This document shows positions 33,387-41,702 of a DNA stretch of 64,000 nucleotides, piece after piece. Position numbers and translations under genes: made by a program. Numbering within the stretch: the first letter of the stretch is position 1; each line of letters opens with the position of its first letter. Under the pieces are notes generated by a model. That model searched no databases, was not told where the DNA came from, and worked only from the letters and a program-made list of their open reading frames with translations. Source of the DNA: Desulfobaccales bacterium (GTDB lineage Bacteria > Desulfobacterota > Desulfobaccia > Desulfobaccales > 0-14-0-80-60-11); NCBI GenBank assembly GCA_041648175.1, contig JBAZPO010000001.1:363633-427632 (forward strand), given 5' to 3'.

Positions 33387-33881
33387 ATGAATAAGAGCAT
33401 AGCTGACCTCAAAGAAGCCTTTGCGGGGGAATCTCAAGCTAACCGTAAGTACCTGGCTTTCGCCGAAAAAGCCGACGCCGAGGGTTATCCTCAGGTTGCC
33501 CGCCTGTTTCGGGCTGCGGCGCATGCTGAAACGGTCCATGCCCTGAATCACCTCAGGGCCTTAAAAGCCATCGGCGCCACCGCGGAAAATCTCAAGGAAG
33601 CTATAGCCGGAGAATCCGCCGAGTTCCAACAGATGTACCCCCGGATGATTGCCGACTCCCAAGCCGAGGGGCATAAGGAGGCGGAACGCACCTTTACCTA
33701 TGCTAACGAAGTGGAGAAGGTCCACGCTGCTCTCTATCAGAAAGCCCTTAAAACCATGGAAGACAAGAAATTGGTGGATATGTTCGTGTGCTCGGTCTGC
33801 GGTTACACCGCGGAAGGCGAGGCCCCGGACAACTGCCCCGTCTGTAAAGCGGTAAAAAAATTATTTAAACGCATCGATTAG
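33387..33881 (+). CDS. Rubrerythrin
   Basis: Rubrerythrin (164 aa) reduces hydrogen peroxide in anaerobes. The diiron four-helix domain shows LKEAFAGESQANRKYLAFAE, AAHAETVHALNHL and AYANEVEKVHA-like helices (E-x-x-H ligand pairs). The C-terminal rubredoxin-like domain has VCSVCGYTAEGEAP and CPVCKA. The ATG at 33387 follows GGGAGGAACG, 14 bases after the desulforedoxin stop. Third gene of the PerR operon. Confidence 0.95.
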   Translation: MNKSIADLKEAFAGESQANRKYLAFAEKADAEGYPQVARLFRAAAHAETVHALNHLRALKAIGATAENLKEAIAGESAEFQQMYPRMIADSQAEGHKEAERTFTYANEVEKVHAALYQKALKTMEDKKLVDMFVCSVCGYTAEGEAPDNCPVCKAVKKLFKRID

Positions 33882-33886
33882 CCACT

Positions 33887-33982
33887 TATAGCGCTTGCCA
33901 AAAGTTCTTTCCTTTTATTCCCCTCTCCCCTTGTGGGAGAGGGTGAGGGGCGGATAAGAAAAAACTTTTGGCAATGAGTATA
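33887..33982. mobile_element. MITE-1 copy C
   Basis: TATAGCGCTTGCCAAAAG starts and CTTTTGGCAATGAGTATA ends a 96-bp element very similar to copy A at 19219, including the CCCCTTGTGGGAGAGG core. Not interrupted. Confidence 0.82.
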
Positions 33983-33986
33983 ACCA

Positions 33987-34020
33987 ATTGGGGCGCAGGC
34001 ATATCTGCCTGCGCCCCAAT
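33987..34020. repeat. Perfect 15-bp-stem hairpin
   Basis: ATTGGGGCGCAGGCA and TGCCTGCGCCCCAAT pair perfectly around TATC. No T-run follows, so it belongs to the GC palindrome repeat class and is not a standard terminator, though it may protect the 3' end of the rubrerythrin transcript. Confidence 0.75.
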
Positions 34021-34029
34021 TACGCCCTC

Positions 34030-34108
34030 GTTACCAAGTTGCACTTGGGAACGCTACTTTTGGCCCAAGCTCTGCTTGGGCACCGTAAACTGAAAACCGA
34101 AAACGGCC
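34030..34108. repeat. Dispersed CCCAAGCT hairpin repeat copy 2 plus GAAAAC motif
   Basis: CCAAGTTGCACTTGGGAA and CCCAAGCTCTGCTTGGG match the composite repeat at 3735-3789; the GTAAACTGAAAACCGAAAACGG motif follows and runs into the 3' end of rnc on the other strand. Confidence 0.6.
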
Positions 34109-34858
34109 TTACTCGGTGGCCTCGCCTGCTTCCGGTTCATGTCCCTCCCCTGCCAGTTTCTCCAAGGCCAGGCGGGCTGCACGTTGCGCCGCCTGTTTCT
34201 TGGTGCCGCCTTCCCCTTGGGCCAAGGACACCTCATTGACCCGCACCTCCACCTGAAAATGTTTGGCATGGCCGGGCCCGCTTTCGGCCAGGAGGTGATA
34301 CGACGGCAAGGCCTTGTAGCGGGCCTGGGTGAGTTCCTGGAGGGAGGTCTTGAAGTCCTGGCCCGGAAGCGCGGTCTCCAAAAGCGGGCTAAACCATGGT
34401 TCCGTCAAGCGCGCTACCACCTCCAAGCCGCCGTCCAGATAAACCGCCCCGAGCACTGCTTCCAGGGCATTAGCCAGGAGAGAGGGTTTCTGCCGGCCCT
34501 CCTGCCGTTCTTCGGTCCGTCCCAGCAGAAGGTGGTCCCCCAGGCCCAAATTTCGGGCCAGATTTGCCAGTTGCCTGGCATTCACCAGGGCGGCCCGCCC
34601 CCGAGACAGATCTCCTTCGGGACTTTGAGGAAACCGGGCCAGAAGCAGGGCGCTCACCACAAGGTCCAGGACGGCATCTCCCAAGAACTCCAACCGTTCA
34701 TTGCTGACGCCGCTCTCTGGGTTCTCATGGGCATACGAACTGTGGCGCAAGGCCTGGTTGAGCAACTCCAGGTTCTCGAAGCGGTATCCTAGCCGTTGAG
34801 CCAGGTTTTCCAGTTCTTGCCTCCTCTCCGGAAGCAGGCCGGTACCCTCTTGTACCAC
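34109..34858 (-). CDS. rnc: Ribonuclease III
   Basis: RNase III (249 aa) cleaves double-stranded RNA in rRNA and mRNA processing. The signature NERLEFLGDAVLDL (about residue 52) carries the catalytic Glu and Asp; ANALEAVLGAVYLDGG has the second Glu. The C-terminal double-stranded RNA-binding domain runs from DFKTSLQELTQAR to KKQAAQRAARLALEKL. An extra acidic tail (GHEPEAGEATE) ends it. Single reverse-strand gene. Confidence 0.95.
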   Translation of the reverse strand: MVQEGTGLLPERRQELENLAQRLGYRFENLELLNQALRHSSYAHENPESGVSNERLEFLGDAVLDLVVSALLLARFPQSPEGDLSRGRAALVNARQLANLARNLGLGDHLLLGRTEERQEGRQKPSLLANALEAVLGAVYLDGGLEVVARLTEPWFSPLLETALPGQDFKTSLQELTQARYKALPSYHLLAESGPGHAKHFQVEVRVNEVSLAQGEGGTKKQAAQRAARLALEKLAGEGHEPEAGEATE

Positions 34859-35086
34859 TAGCTCCTCTCCCCCGGCCGCAGGGGTACGGCCGCAAGTTTA
34901 CCAATGATGTTCAATTGACCCTCCCTTTCCTGAAGAACCAAGGGATTTCGGCACATAAAATCAGGGAAACCCTTATTGGCAGGCATACTCTCGGATTATA
35001 CCCTATTATCAAGCTCGCCTGCCAACGGTTGATACTGCAGATGACCTACGGTGTCGAGGAGAAACTCCGGTCAAGAAGGAGATGCC

Positions 35087-35887
35087 ATGGATGCCCTCAT
35101 TCAGGTGATGGAGTCTACGATCGCAGCCCGGGACCCGTATACCGTTAGTCACCAGCAACGGGTAACCCAGATCGCCTGTGCTATCGCCCAGGAGATGGAC
35201 CTCCCTGAAGACCGGGTCCAGCAACTCCGGATCGCCGCCACGCTGCATGACCTGGGTAAAGTCGCCATCCCGACGGAATTGCTCGCCAGGCCGGGAAAAC
35301 TCTCGTCCATAGAGTTCGACCTGATTAAGACCCATCCGCAGGTGGCTTATAACATCTTGCAGCCCCTCAAGCTCCCTGCCGATACCACCGAGATCATCTT
35401 GCAGCATCACGAAAGGCTGGATGGCTCCGGTTATCCCCAAGGTCTGAAGGAGCCTGACATCCTCTTTGAAGCCAAGATCTTAGGCGTAGCCGATGTCATG
35501 GAGGCCATGTGTTCCCATCGGCCTTATCGCCCTGCCCTGGACCCATCCGTCGCCCTGGCAGAACTCTCTATGAACAAAGGGGTTCTCTATGATCCCGCAG
35601 TGGTGGAAGCTTGCTTGAAGCTCTATGAGCAAACCCTGCCGGAATCCACAGCATCCACCCCTGGCTTGCTCCCCAGGCTGACCAACCTCACGCAAACGCT
35701 GGCTCCCGTGGGAGACTTTTCCCAGGCCCATATTAATCTTACCCACTTGAGCAAACTGCCCCAGACCACCAGTGGCAAGACCTGGAAGTGGGCCAGACTG
35801 TTCTCCAAAGACCAGCTTACCTGGATGCCCTTCGGCACCGTCTCCGTCGTTGGCTTGGCTATGGTGTTTGGCTCCCGAGTGTTCTGA
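35087..35887 (+). CDS. HD-GYP-type phosphohydrolase
   Basis: A 266-aa HD-domain protein. TVSHQQRVTQIACAIAQ, LHDLGKVAIP (HD) and HHERLDGSGYPQG (the GYP motif) identify the HD-GYP class, which degrades cyclic di-GMP to pGpG or GMP. The last 22 residues (WMPFGTVSVVGLAMVFGSRV) are hydrophobic, suggesting a tail anchor. No receiver or sensor domain is fused. The ATG at 35087 has an AAGGAG site. It could lower the ligand of the riboswitch at 6585, but no direct link is shown. Confidence 0.9.
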   Translation: MDALIQVMESTIAARDPYTVSHQQRVTQIACAIAQEMDLPEDRVQQLRIAATLHDLGKVAIPTELLARPGKLSSIEFDLIKTHPQVAYNILQPLKLPADTTEIILQHHERLDGSGYPQGLKEPDILFEAKILGVADVMEAMCSHRPYRPALDPSVALAELSMNKGVLYDPAVVEACLKLYEQTLPESTASTPGLLPRLTNLTQTLAPVGDFSQAHINLTHLSKLPQTTSGKTWKWARLFSKDQLTWMPFGTVSVVGLAMVFGSRVF

Positions 35888-36261
35888 TAGAACTCTCGTC
35901 CGAGCTACCTCCGCGCCGGTAATATCGAGCTGCGTTCATACAGGTAATTATAGTTTTTGTAGGGGCGGACCTATGTGTCCGCTCTCTTGGTGGTCGCACC
36001 TGCAGATGCGCCTCCCCTCATACCGGATCGCGTTCATAAAGGCAATTTCAAAGAAGTTAGGCGCCGGCTGACCCAACTTGTCCGAAACCGGCTGGCCTTA
36101 AGGGATGGGGATAAAAAGTCCCCCTTTGAAAAAGGGGGATTTGGATTTTCACGGTAAAGCCTGCGGCTGCCAAATACCTGTTTGAACGCATTTCCCTATC
36201 ATAACTATAGAAAACTCTTCAGGATACAACTTCGTCAGGATTGAATTTTGACGTTTTTCGG
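35888..36261. other. Intergenic region with a repeat remnant
   Basis: Contains GCGGAC/GTCCGC hairpin DNA near 35963 and, at 36117-36165, a stretch matching the interior of the MITE-2 copy at 63592 (CCCCCTTTGAAAAAGGGGG followed by TTTGGATTTTCACGGTAAA). No gene or RNA recognised. Confidence 0.5.
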
Positions 36262-36537
36262 TTATCCGGGGTGTTGGTGCGTGAGCAGAGGCACCACCGG
36301 CTCGGCCAGGATCTTCGCGCTGATGCCCTTTCCTAAAGCCACGCGGCCTCCGTTGATGCCTACGATGATGAGGCCGCGGTTGTTCTGCAAAATTTCCAGT
36401 TCCCTTCCCAGATTGAGTCCCATGGCCAGCAAGCGCGCCCGCAACAGCCGGCCGCCCCGATGCCCGGTAATTCTTACCCGCTGGCCGGCTGGCATCTCGG
36501 CCAGGGAGTGTTCCAGAGTTTCCACTGCTTCAGACAT
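36262..36537 (-). CDS. feoA: FeoA-domain protein
   Basis: A 91-aa SH3-like FeoA protein: LAEMPAGQRVRITGHRGGR, LLRARLLAMGLNLGRELEIL and GINGGRVALGKGISAKILAEP follow the family. FeoA assists the FeoB ferrous-iron transporter, but no feoB is next to it here. The start at 36537 gives normal length; it lies 16 bases downstream of the Fur-family gene, so the two form an operon. A longer start would overlap that gene. Confidence 0.87.
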   Translation of the reverse strand: MSEAVETLEHSLAEMPAGQRVRITGHRGGRLLRARLLAMGLNLGRELEILQNNRGLIIVGINGGRVALGKGISAKILAEPVVPLLTHQHPG

Positions 36538-36553
36538 GATGTTTCGGTCCTTT

Positions 36554-37009
36554 TCAAAAACTGCCACTTTTATCCGCCTCCTGGCAGGTCGCGCAATAGC
36601 CATGCACCTGCAACTGGTGGCCCTTAATCCGATAGCCGTATTCCCGGGCCAGTTGCTCTTCCAGGAGCCTCAACCTCGGTTCCACGAACTCCAGGACCTC
36701 GCCGCATCCCAGGCACCGCAGATGACTATGGTGGGCGTGGCCGTAAATGTGCTCATAATGCCAATGACCGTCGCTGAAATCCACCTCCCGGACCAGACCG
36801 CAATCAATGAATAACGGCAGCGCCCTGTAGATGGAGGCCTTGGATACCTTGGAGCACTTATCCCTAAGCCTCAGGTGGAGTTCGTCTACATCGAAATGCC
36901 CGTGAATCGCAAAAATCTCTTGGAGTATCTCTTCCCGTTCCTGGGTACGCCTCAGACTGCGCTGGCGAATATATTCCCGGAAAACCTGGATTTCGGATTT
37001 CATTACCAT
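36554..37009 (-). CDS. fur: Fur-family transcriptional regulator
   Basis: A 151-aa Fur-family protein. DNA-binding helices are RRTQEREEILQEIF and VSKASIYRALPLFIDCGLV; metal-site residues are in GHWHYEHIYGHAHHSHLRC (His-rich), LRCLGCGEVLEF (CxxC) and GYCATCQEAD (CxxC). Co-transcription with feoA points to iron regulation, hence Fur rather than Zur; this is inference. A palindromic site lies 22 bases upstream of the start (37031-37053). Confidence 0.88.
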   Translation of the reverse strand: MVMKSEIQVFREYIRQRSLRRTQEREEILQEIFAIHGHFDVDELHLRLRDKCSKVSKASIYRALPLFIDCGLVREVDFSDGHWHYEHIYGHAHHSHLRCLGCGEVLEFVEPRLRLLEEQLAREYGYRIKGHQLQVHGYCATCQEADKSGSF

Positions 37010-37030
37010 GTTCGGATTAGCAAGTCCACA

Positions 37031-37053
37031 TTATTGAGAACCAATATCAATAA
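37031..37053 (-). promoter_or_regulatory. Fur-type operator upstream of fur-feoA
   Basis: TTATTGA (37031-37037) and TCAATAA (37047-37053) are perfect inverted arms around 9 bp. Position and AT-rich arms fit an autoregulatory Fur box, though the match to the E. coli consensus is only partial. Confidence 0.65.
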
Positions 37054-37382
37054 TAACTTTTTGCGCCGAGAAGTCAAGCGAATTATAAGAATTCCCTTTA
37101 TCCTCACGGAAAATTAACCCAGGGGTGAGAGCGAAGTCCTTGGGTAGTGGTCCCGGTTTAAGGCCGATTCCCGTTGACGGGCCGCGGCAGCCCAGTTTAT
37201 GATGAACCACACTGAATTGGTGGCACAGGCTTTCCAGCCTGTGCCTGGGGTGTGCCCACCCTGCTTCTTTGCCCAAGTTTTTTCTGACTACTGAGGCGGG
37301 CGGGGAGGCCCGCCCTACCACACTGGCCACTGGCCACTGATCACTGATCACTGGCAACTCTAACAGGAGATTTAGCCACACC
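37054..37382. other. Intergenic region with GC hairpin repeats
   Basis: Holds the GCACAGGC/GCCTGTGC hairpin (37223-37244) and a GGGCGGG/CCCGCCC hairpin near 37290, both of dispersed repeat types. CTGGCCACTGATCACTGATCACTGG-like tandem direct repeats lie at about 37322-37355. No gene recognised. Confidence 0.5.
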
Positions 37383-39596
37383 TTGGCACAAAACAAACCT
37401 CCCTCACCCCAAGACCTGACCTCTCATCCCTTGGAGACCCTCGAAGGGACCGTGGAGCGCCTCACCTTCGCCGACCCGGCCAGCCACTACGCGGTGGTCC
37501 GGCTCAACGTTCGGGGACGCCGCCAGCCCGCCACGGTTGTGGGTCCGCTGGCTGCCGTCAAGGAAGGCGAGCAGCTTCACCTCAAGGGCCGCTATGAGGT
37601 GCATCCCAAGTGGGGAGAACAGTTCCGGGTGGTATGGTGGTACGCCGTGCTCCCCGCCACCGTGGCCGGCATCGAAAAATATCTGGCCTCGGGGCTCATC
37701 AAGGGCATCGGCCCGGAATTGGCCCAGCGCCTGGTGACCCATTTCGGCCCTGAGACCCTGACGATCATCGACAACCACTCGGAGCGCCTGGCGGAAGTCT
37801 CCGGCATCGGCCCGAAAAAGATGGAGCAGATTCGCCAGGACTGGCAGACTCAGAAAGCCGCCCGGCAGGTGCTGGTGGCCCTGCAAGGTCTGGGCGTGGG
37901 CATGAGCATGGCCACCAAGATTTATCAGCAATACGGCGACCAGGCCGTAGAAGTGGTGACCACCAACCCCTATCAACTGGCCCTGGATATCCATGGCCTG
38001 GGGTTTCTCACCGCCGATCGCTTGGCCGGCCGCCTCAACCTGGACCCCCTGACTCCGGCCCGCCTGGCCGCGGGGCTGCTCCACATCCTGGACACCATGA
38101 GCGGCGAGGGCCATGTCTACGTCCCGGAGGAGCTGCTCTTAAGCCGGACCGAGGAATTGCTCCAGGTGCCCCGCCCCCCCGTGCAAGCGGCCCTGGGAGA
38201 TTTGGCCCGGGAAGGCCGGGTGGTGCTGCCGGAGTTGCCGTCAGGCCGCGCCGTATACAAGCGGCCCGCCTGGGTGGCGGAAACCGGGGTGGCCCAGGCC
38301 CTGGGGCGCCTGATTACGGCCGCCGGCAGCCATCCCCCGCTCCATCTCGAAGACCTCATCAACCGGGTTCAACAGCAGCGCAATCTTGCACTCTCCCCCG
38401 AGCAAGCAGCCGCGGTGGCCGCAGCCCTCAAGGACAAGGTGCTCATCATCACCGGCGGCCCCGGTACCGGCAAAACCACCCTGGTCAGTTGCATCCTGGA
38501 CCTTTACCAGGGTCTCGGTGCCCGGGTTATGCTCATGGCCCCCACCGGCCGGGCAGCCAAGCGCCTCTCTGAGACCACCGGCATGACCGCCACCACCATT
38601 CACCGGGCCCTGGAGTTTTCTCCCCAGACCGGCGGCTTCCGCCGCAGCCCCGCGGACCCCTTAAAGGCGGAAGTGGTGGTGGTGGACGAAACCTCCATGG
38701 TGGATACCTTCTTAATGTATCATTTGCTCCGAGCCATACCGCAAGCCGCCCGCCTCATCTTGGTGGGGGACGCCCACCAGCTTCCTGCGGTGGGGCCGGG
38801 CAACATCCTCAAAGACCTGATGGATTCCGGGGTCGTCCACGTGGTGCGCCTCACCCGGATCTACCGCCAGGCCAAAGAGAGCCTCATCGTGGTCAACGCC
38901 CATCGCATCAACCAGGGTGAGTATCCCGTCCTGCCTCACGAGTTCGGCAAAGGCGACTTTGTCTTCCTGGAATTGGAGGACCCCGAAGCCATCAAGTCCA
39001 GGCTCCTTAACCTGGTGGCCGAGGAGCTTCCCCGGCGCTTCGGCCTGGACCCCCTGCGAGACCTCCAGGTCATCACCCCCATGCACCGGGGGGCCGTGGG
39101 CATTCAAACCCTGAACGTGGAGCTGCAGGAACGCCTCAACCCCTTAAGCGCGCGCTGGTCCTGGGGCGGGCGGGTCTATCGCCACGGGGACAAGGTGATG
39201 CAGCTCAGAAATAACTACTACAAGGAAATCTTCAACGGCGATATCGGCCAGGTGTGCGGGTTTCTCACCGCCACCAACCAACTCCAGGTGGATTTTGACG
39301 GACGGGTGCTCACCTATGACCCCGGCGAACGGGAGGAACTCACTTTGGCGTATGCCGTGACGGTGCACAAGGCCCAGGGTAGTGAGTTTCCCGCTGTCGT
39401 CCTGGTGCTCACCACCCATCACTTTATGATGTTGCAGCGGAACCTCTTGTACACCGCTCTCACCCGGGGCCGCCGCCTGGTAGTGATCCTGGGTAGTAAG
39501 CGGGCCCTCGGCATGGCCATCAGGAATGACAAGCCCATCCGGCGGTTTACCAATTTAGCCCAAACCCTCAAATCATCCCTTGCCCCGGTTAGATGA
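37383..39596 (+). CDS. recD2: RecD-like DNA helicase (RecD2)
   Basis: A 737-aa SF1B helicase. The N-terminal OB-like region (ETLEGTVERLTFADPASHYA) and helix-hairpin-helix repeats (IKGIGPELAQRLV; VSGIGPKKMEQI) are typical of RecD2, which works without RecBC. Motor motifs: ITGGPGTGKTTLV (Walker A), VVVDETSMVDTFL (Walker B), LVGDAHQLPAVGPGNIL (motif III), and C-terminal YAVTVHKAQGSEFP and YTALTRGRR. It unwinds 5'-3'. The start is TTG at 37383 with ACAGGAGA some 12 bases upstream; no better start exists nearby. Confidence 0.94.
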   Translation: MAQNKPPSPQDLTSHPLETLEGTVERLTFADPASHYAVVRLNVRGRRQPATVVGPLAAVKEGEQLHLKGRYEVHPKWGEQFRVVWWYAVLPATVAGIEKYLASGLIKGIGPELAQRLVTHFGPETLTIIDNHSERLAEVSGIGPKKMEQIRQDWQTQKAARQVLVALQGLGVGMSMATKIYQQYGDQAVEVVTTNPYQLALDIHGLGFLTADRLAGRLNLDPLTPARLAAGLLHILDTMSGEGHVYVPEELLLSRTEELLQVPRPPVQAALGDLAREGRVVLPELPSGRAVYKRPAWVAETGVAQALGRLITAAGSHPPLHLEDLINRVQQQRNLALSPEQAAAVAAALKDKVLIITGGPGTGKTTLVSCILDLYQGLGARVMLMAPTGRAAKRLSETTGMTATTIHRALEFSPQTGGFRRSPADPLKAEVVVVDETSMVDTFLMYHLLRAIPQAARLILVGDAHQLPAVGPGNILKDLMDSGVVHVVRLTRIYRQAKESLIVVNAHRINQGEYPVLPHEFGKGDFVFLELEDPEAIKSRLLNLVAEELPRRFGLDPLRDLQVITPMHRGAVGIQTLNVELQERLNPLSARWSWGGRVYRHGDKVMQLRNNYYKEIFNGDIGQVCGFLTATNQLQVDFDGRVLTYDPGEREELTLAYAVTVHKAQGSEFPAVVLVLTTHHFMMLQRNLLYTALTRGRRLVVILGSKRALGMAIRNDKPIRRFTNLAQTLKSSLAPVR

Positions 39597-39631
39597 ATTC
39601 TTATCTTATACCAATTACCATTCAAATGGTG

Positions 39632-39652
39632 GCACAGGCGTCTCGCCTGTGC
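39632..39652. repeat. GCACAGGC-type hairpin repeat
   Basis: GCACAGGCG/CGCCTGTGC with a TCT loop, preceded by GGTG. Same family as hairpins at 29285, 37223, 56931, 60418, 63490 and 63688; always intergenic or in mobile elements. Confidence 0.75.
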
Positions 39653-39785
39653 AGGCGTAGGCCAGACCCTGCGTCTATCAATTTTACCCTTTGAACGCAA
39701 CTCGGTATACATGGTGGCTTAAGTAATCAGACCTAAGCTCTCTGCGTTCCTCCGCATCTCTGCGGTGCATAAAAAACCACAAATC

Positions 39786-40433
39786 TCAAAAGATAAACCT
39801 GGCATAGAGATAAGCAATCAGTTCATCCATTGTTGTTCGCACTCCCAGGCTGGACCTCCACCAAGCCCGAGGATCGTAGCGGGGGTCCGGTATGGCAATG
39901 ACCCCTACGGCTATGCCAGGTCCCAGGGCTTTCTCAAATAACAATCTGCTGCGGCGGGCATGAGTGCCGAGACTGACCAAATTAATGGCGTTTATAGGTA
40001 ATGGTGAATGATTGAGCCAATCTTTTAAAGCTATTGCCGAGGCATACGTTCGATCCCTCATAACCGCGGGCGCCGCAAGCGGTATAATCATCCGTCGGTC
40101 TAATCCTAATCGCTCTAAAATCGTTGCCGCCAATTCGGCGAAATTATTATAACGTGCGAGCATGTGACCTTGTTCCATAGGACCGCCGGTCACGAGCATC
40201 AATCGGCAATGACGCCGGTTAAATTCACGCAAGGCCTGTTCCAGGGCGGAGTCCGGCAACCAGCCCTCTACCACCATGACCTCGCTCTTGACGGGGTGAT
40301 TCACGGCCAAAAACGATTGTATCCCATGAAGACTAACCATGAAGAAAGTGGCGATTATCAGGGCAAGGATTACCCAACCGAGCCACGTCGGGACCCAAAC
40401 CTGCCTTTTTTTGATTAACCGTAGCCTGACCAA
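39786..40433 (-). CDS. YdcF/SanA-like (DUF218) membrane protein
   Basis: A 215-aa protein with one N-terminal membrane helix (about residues 15-38) and a DUF218-type alpha/beta domain: VMVVEGWLPDSALEQAL, LMLVTGGPMEQGHM, an acidic/hydrophobic mid-region and VSLGTHARRSRLLFEKAL. These proteins are linked to envelope integrity in other bacteria, but the reaction is unknown. Single reverse-strand gene flanked by repeats and by zapB. Confidence 0.8.
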   Translation of the reverse strand: MVRLRLIKKRQVWVPTWLGWVILALIIATFFMVSLHGIQSFLAVNHPVKSEVMVVEGWLPDSALEQALREFNRRHCRLMLVTGGPMEQGHMLARYNNFAELAATILERLGLDRRMIIPLAAPAVMRDRTYASAIALKDWLNHSPLPINAINLVSLGTHARRSRLLFEKALGPGIAVGVIAIPDPRYDPRAWWRSSLGVRTTMDELIAYLYARFIF

Positions 40434-40689
40434 CCTGGGCGTCTCCGCAAAAAAATTCGGATTTTTTGCGAATATCCCTTATCCTTAACTGATTGACAAG
40501 GTTAAAATCTCTTGAGGACGCTTCACCCCTTGAGGGGGCTGCAAGCAACGGGAACCTGATCATACACTCTTGAGCCCGGGAGCTTCAATCTCTAACCGGC
40601 TTAAACCCAATGCCGGCGTAGCCAATACTGTAAAAATGCTTGACAATTATGCTCCGCAAGAGCACAATCTATAAGACTGGGGGTTATGT

Positions 40690-40926
40690 GTGGTTACCGA
40701 TCTCTTTACTACTCTGGAACAAAAACTGGAACTGGTTTTAACCCAAATTACCGGCTTGAAAGAGGCCAACACCGCGCTGCGTCAAAGCCTGATCGAGAAA
40801 GAACAAGCCCTCAAAGAGGCCCAGGCTGAACTGGCCAAAGTCTCTCGGGAACGAGAGATGGTCCGAGAGCGGATCGATAAGATCCTCAACCGTTTAAAAA
40901 TCATCGATACGGGAGAATCGGCATAG
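40690..40926 (+). CDS. zapB: ZapB-like coiled-coil division protein
   Basis: A 78-aa all-helical protein with heptad-like Leu/Glu repeats (LEQKLELVLTQITGLKEANT; EKEQALKEAQAELAKVSRE), which would form a coiled coil. ZapB bridges ZapA and the nucleoid anchor during division. Assignment rests on coiled-coil character, small size and the zapA gene immediately downstream. Start is GTG at 40690. A TTGACA at 40639-40644 may be part of its promoter. Confidence 0.72.
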   Translation: MVTDLFTTLEQKLELVLTQITGLKEANTALRQSLIEKEQALKEAQAELAKVSREREMVRERIDKILNRLKIIDTGESA

Positions 40927-40949
40927 ATCCTGTGCAGGAGGCCACGCCG

Positions 40950-41237
40950 GTGACCGTGGAAATATTGGGCCGCACCTTCACCTTAAAGGGGAGTGTGACT
41001 CCTGAGAGCCTGCACGCCGTGGCGCATGAGGTGGATGCCCAACTTCGAGAACTACAGCGGACCTTCCCCACCAGGCCCTTGAGTGACCTGGCAATCCTGG
41101 CGGCTTTGAACCTGGCATATGAGTGCCTGGAGAGCAAGGAGGATTACCAACAGCTCCATGCGGAAATCGAAAAACGATCCCAACAGTTAATCCAAATATT
41201 GGAGGCAAGTAATTCAGCCTTTCCTCCGGGGCCTTGA
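40950..41237 (+). CDS. zapA: Cell division protein ZapA
   Basis: ZapA (95 aa) bundles FtsZ filaments. VTVEILGRTFTLKGSVTPE is the typical beta-hairpin N-terminus; the rest is helical (VAHEVDAQLRELQRTFP; SDLAILAALNLAYECLE; IEKRSQQLIQILE). GTG at 40950 is chosen because AGGAGG sits 8 bases before it; an in-frame GTG at 40932 has no such site. It is followed by a structured non-coding gap and rny, an order known from other proteobacteria where 6S RNA lies downstream of zapA. Confidence 0.88.
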   Translation: MTVEILGRTFTLKGSVTPESLHAVAHEVDAQLRELQRTFPTRPLSDLAILAALNLAYECLESKEDYQQLHAEIEKRSQQLIQILEASNSAFPPGP

Positions 41238-41500
41238 CCGCACCCCGGGGTAAATTCACTCTTGAGAGGCTTGGGTAACCCCAGCATGAACAACCTGGGG
41301 TGAGGGATAACACGGCAGGAATTATTCCGGGCGGCGGGAAGACGACGCACCGGTCAGAAATATCGACCCAGACGGGAAATCGGCAACACCTACACGCTGC
41401 CGGGTTATTGGCCCGGGAGAATATCGATATCTGAGGGGGTCAACGGCGCAGTATCCTGTTGACCAGTTCATTTCGGTGACCATTTGTTGGAAGGGTTGTA
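41238..41500 (+). ncRNA. Structured non-coding gap downstream of zapA (6S RNA candidate)
   Basis: Between zapA and rny 465 bases have no gene. Strong pairings: ACCCCAG/CTGGGGT (41278-41301), ATTATTCCGGGC with GCCCGGGAGAATAT (41321-41332 and 41411-41424, one 2-nt bulge) and GGTCAAC/GTTGACC (41438-41464). In many proteobacteria the 6S RNA gene sits just after zapA. I could not confirm the 6S central bubble by eye, so the identity is a synteny-based guess; structured RNA is better supported than the name. Confidence 0.35.
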
Positions 41501-41702
41501 AGAAATGATTTATTAGCCGGTTGCTTCGCACCGGCGCCGCCGTTTATCCTCTTCCGCCCCAAAAGCTGCCACCGTGGCCCATCGTGCCACCGCCCGGCGC
41601 GTCAACCTCTCCAGAGTTTGTTAGTTCGAAATCTGCTCTATTCCGACCCGCGGGCCGGCTTGTACCACTGCTAGTATAATCATCGCGCGTAAGGGAATTT
41701 AC

